Shown: positions 62,059 through 64,000 of the stretch, piece after piece
Position numbering within the stretch: position 1 is the stretch's first letter
Layout of the letters: each line of letters starts with the position of its first letter
NCBI RefSeq assembly: GCF_022581195.2
Contig: NC_061466.1
Span: 930,001-994,000, forward strand
Length of the DNA stretch: 64,000 nucleotides
Direction of reading: 5' to 3'
Origin: Helicoverpa zea
Lineage: Eukaryota > Arthropoda > Insecta > Lepidoptera > Noctuidae
Program-made: the position numbers and the translations under genes
Notes under the pieces: model-generated
What the model was told of the DNA's origin: nothing
What the model saw: the letters and a program-made list of their open reading frames with translations, nothing else
Database searches by the model: none

Positions 62059-62298
62059 TTGCTCTCCGGTGCAAGCGCAGCTTCGTGTCAAAACTGGCTC
62101 AATATCACATTATTTGACCTTGAAGATTTAGTTTTAAAGGTTCATTATGAATTTAGTGATAGTCCTTATGATATAAAGGCTAGAGACGTTAAAAGATCCG
62201 GTGTTGAAATCAAAGACGTCATTGAAGGTCTGCAAATAGAGGGAAGAAAAATTTCAGATTTTGAGAGTTCAGATCCACAAACTATAGCAAAGTATTAA
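62059..62298 (+). other. Coding-like segment, unidentified
   Basis: The frame reads ITLFDLEDLVLKVHYEFSDS, then PYDIKARDVKRSGVEIKDVI, EGLQIEGRKISDFESSDPQT and a stop. Composition is strongly protein-like and unlike random AT-rich translation. The frame is also open upstream to about 61977 (IFIAATAGSIAPPIAGSIGF), where stops appear, so this may be a last exon (possible acceptor GCAAGCGCAG near 62080) or a decayed gene. I cannot name a family. Confidence 0.4.
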
Positions 62299-62299
62299 C

Positions 62300-63385
62300 C
62301 TAAGTATTATAGTAGGTAGTAGTAACTAGGTGGTATAAAATTTCAAATAGGTCAGTAGTACAGGACAAACTCTCTCACAATAGATGTATCTGCCAAATGC
62401 TTGTTGTTGTTGGTATTCAGCCTGACTGGCGCTTCCTGAACTAGTGACTTGCGGTTACTCTTCCTTTATATTTGCTGGCTGAATTCATGGTAGTTAAAAA
62501 AAATATGACTGTATAGTAAATTAGAGGCAAACTTATCTACTTTTTATGAAGGTTTTTATATTATTTGAGAAAATAATGTGTAGTCAGATCTGCTTCCCTT
62601 TTGCTGCAAGGTCCTTTGCATGGCCTTTTTACTGACGTTTATTATAAGAAAGTTCATTGGATCTATTTACGCCATTAGTCAGCGTGTGATCACTTCAACA
62701 TTAAGGACTGACATTGATAGTTATAAGAGTAGTTTCTTTGAAATTATATATATGTACTCAAATGTGGGTTAAAAGCTGATATTATAAGTGACAAATTGAC
62801 CTCCAATAATTAAATTGAGTACGTAATGAGATTTCAATGGCAACCTTTATGAACAAAATCCGTGTGCTTATTTTTGCTGTTTTGCCAAACACTCTTATTA
62901 CTTATTTAGGCGCCAGCTGAAATCACAAACATGAAAGACGTAGGTACCGGTACCATACCCGTAGACGTTTGTCTGTTTGTTTCCTGATAGATAGATATTC
63001 TTCATTATGCACACCAATTAAAAAACAACAAGAACAAAACAAAAACAATTTGAAGTCGGTGACACAATGGTCGGTCTGCTAATGTTCCTGCAGTTCTGTA
63101 TTCCAGTTTACGTCCGTACCTTGACTTAATCTGTTTATTAGTAGCCCAACAAGTTGACAGGCAGTATAATTTTCACCAGTAAAATATAATTAAACACTGG
63201 ATTAACTAATTTAATCTAAAATGAAGCAATATCCATCAATAGTATTTCGTACAAAGCTCTAAATAGCTTCATATTCAGCCTTTGAAGGCGAACCACAAAA
63301 TCTGCCTATCAGGTTTTCCCTTACTTTGATTAATAGAAACAAGAATGCTAATGTTTTGCGTATCTAGGAGCAAAATAGTTCGCTC
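62300..63385. other. No gene seen
   Basis: AT-rich. GACACAATGGTCGGTCTGC near 63061 faintly resembles a SINE A box, but no B box follows. Confidence 0.45.
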
Positions 63386-63388
63386 TGT

Positions 63389-63504
63389 TTATATTACGAT
63401 ATGATAAATGGCTTCTTTAGGAATGCAGTGGATTATCTCCTTGGTCAGGACTAGATTGATGGTGAGGATGACGCCATAAGCGAAGCTGGTCCTTTTGTGG
63501 TTGG
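63389..63504 (-). other. Candidate coding exon, unidentified
   Basis: On the minus strand a pyrimidine-rich stretch ending CTACTTGGCAG (acceptor) leads into an open, GC-richer frame: NHKRTSFAYGVILTINLVLT, then KEIIHCIPKEAIYHIVI and stop. Third positions favour C and G. The frame also stays open upstream of the acceptor (TYLPLLISYLAA), making a membrane-like stretch. A GTAATA just before the stop could be a donor. No family recognised. Confidence 0.3.
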
Positions 63505-63559
63505 CTGCCAAGTAGGAGATGAGGAGTGGCAAGTAGGTATGGCTTGTAAAACTGTGATG

Positions 63560-64000
63560 TGAATTATTGCTAGCATAATTAAGGATGATGATAACATCTG
63601 TAGATTAGTTTGTTATGGGAATATTACGATGTAAGTTTTAGCATATGATTTGCTGTTTAATGATTACCATCGTTAGCAGTACAATGTACAGGACATAGAA
63701 TAGGTGCAGCGTGGTAATTTTTCCTTTATGACAAAATTATACTCTTCAATGTTATTTACAAATAAACTGTTAGCCAATACATTATCGTACCGACCGGATA
63801 ACATTAGTCACCCTTGCCACAGAACCCAAAACATGAACTCCAACAAGAAACCTAATCTGAACAAAATACCGGCTGTCACCGCCCTTATCCTGAACACCAA
63901 TCCATCAGATTTGCAGCTCGACTAATCCCACAAACATCTCGATCGTGGGTGGACATTGGATAAAGCGATTATTCGATTATTATATTATAAATGTAAATAA
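63560..64000. other. No gene seen
   Basis: AT-rich end of the window. The 73-codon ORF at 63704-63925 is unsupported. Confidence 0.5.

Overview
The window looks like AT-rich nuclear DNA from a moth or butterfly, possibly a noctuid-like lepidopteran. The evidence is the set of tRNA-derived SINE heads with A and B boxes, a truncated RTE-type LINE 3' end with a CAT/ATG tail, a TTAA-flanked piggyBac-like element, many short terminal-inverted-repeat (TIR) elements, and frequent GTAGGTACC-type motifs. I recognise no intact host protein-coding gene. The best host feature is a non-coding first exon near 7.6 kb on the + strand, downstream of a CGATA/ATCGAT-rich stretch. Much of the window may therefore be intron and intergenic DNA, but this is inference.

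Layout. 0-11 kb: a SINE, a truncated RTE end, a large foldback DNA element (2073-2810) beside a related repeat, a complete SINE with a 15-16 bp target site duplication (TSD), the candidate first exon, a short MITE and a 79-bp LINE stub with an 18-bp TSD. 11.34-17.11 kb: a complete LTR retrotransposon on the minus strand. Its two 187-bp LTRs are identical, with a 5-bp TSD (ctata), a primer site for tRNA-Ser(GCT), a purine tract, TATA box, initiator and poly(A) signal. It has no coding capacity. Its interior holds an 18-copy 47-bp array in which nearly every unit carries the same hairpin stem, a 30-bp array, a sense SINE and a LINE-like tail.

17.8-31.5 kb: a second complete SINE, a piggyBac-like element (21007-22820) with a broken transposase gene, an RT motif relic, a TIR element with ctaa TSD (25424-26234), a CGATA cluster, a 5S-rRNA-like fragment and a hairpin MITE. 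35-37.4 kb: a nested pair, with a TIR element inside a TA-flanked element, then a 320-bp MITE with TTA TSD. 39-46 kb: three degraded retroelement coding fragments. 53.8-64 kb: a perfect 30-bp palindrome, a GC-rich candidate minus-strand exon, a 673-bp Harbinger-like element carrying the start of a MADF-domain gene, another SINE, a 20-bp retroposed stub and two coding-like segments of unknown identity.

No gene network can be drawn. The window is mainly a record of layered transposition, and most of its longer ORFs are shadows of repeats. Identical LTRs on a non-coding element imply recent mobilisation by enzymes supplied in trans.
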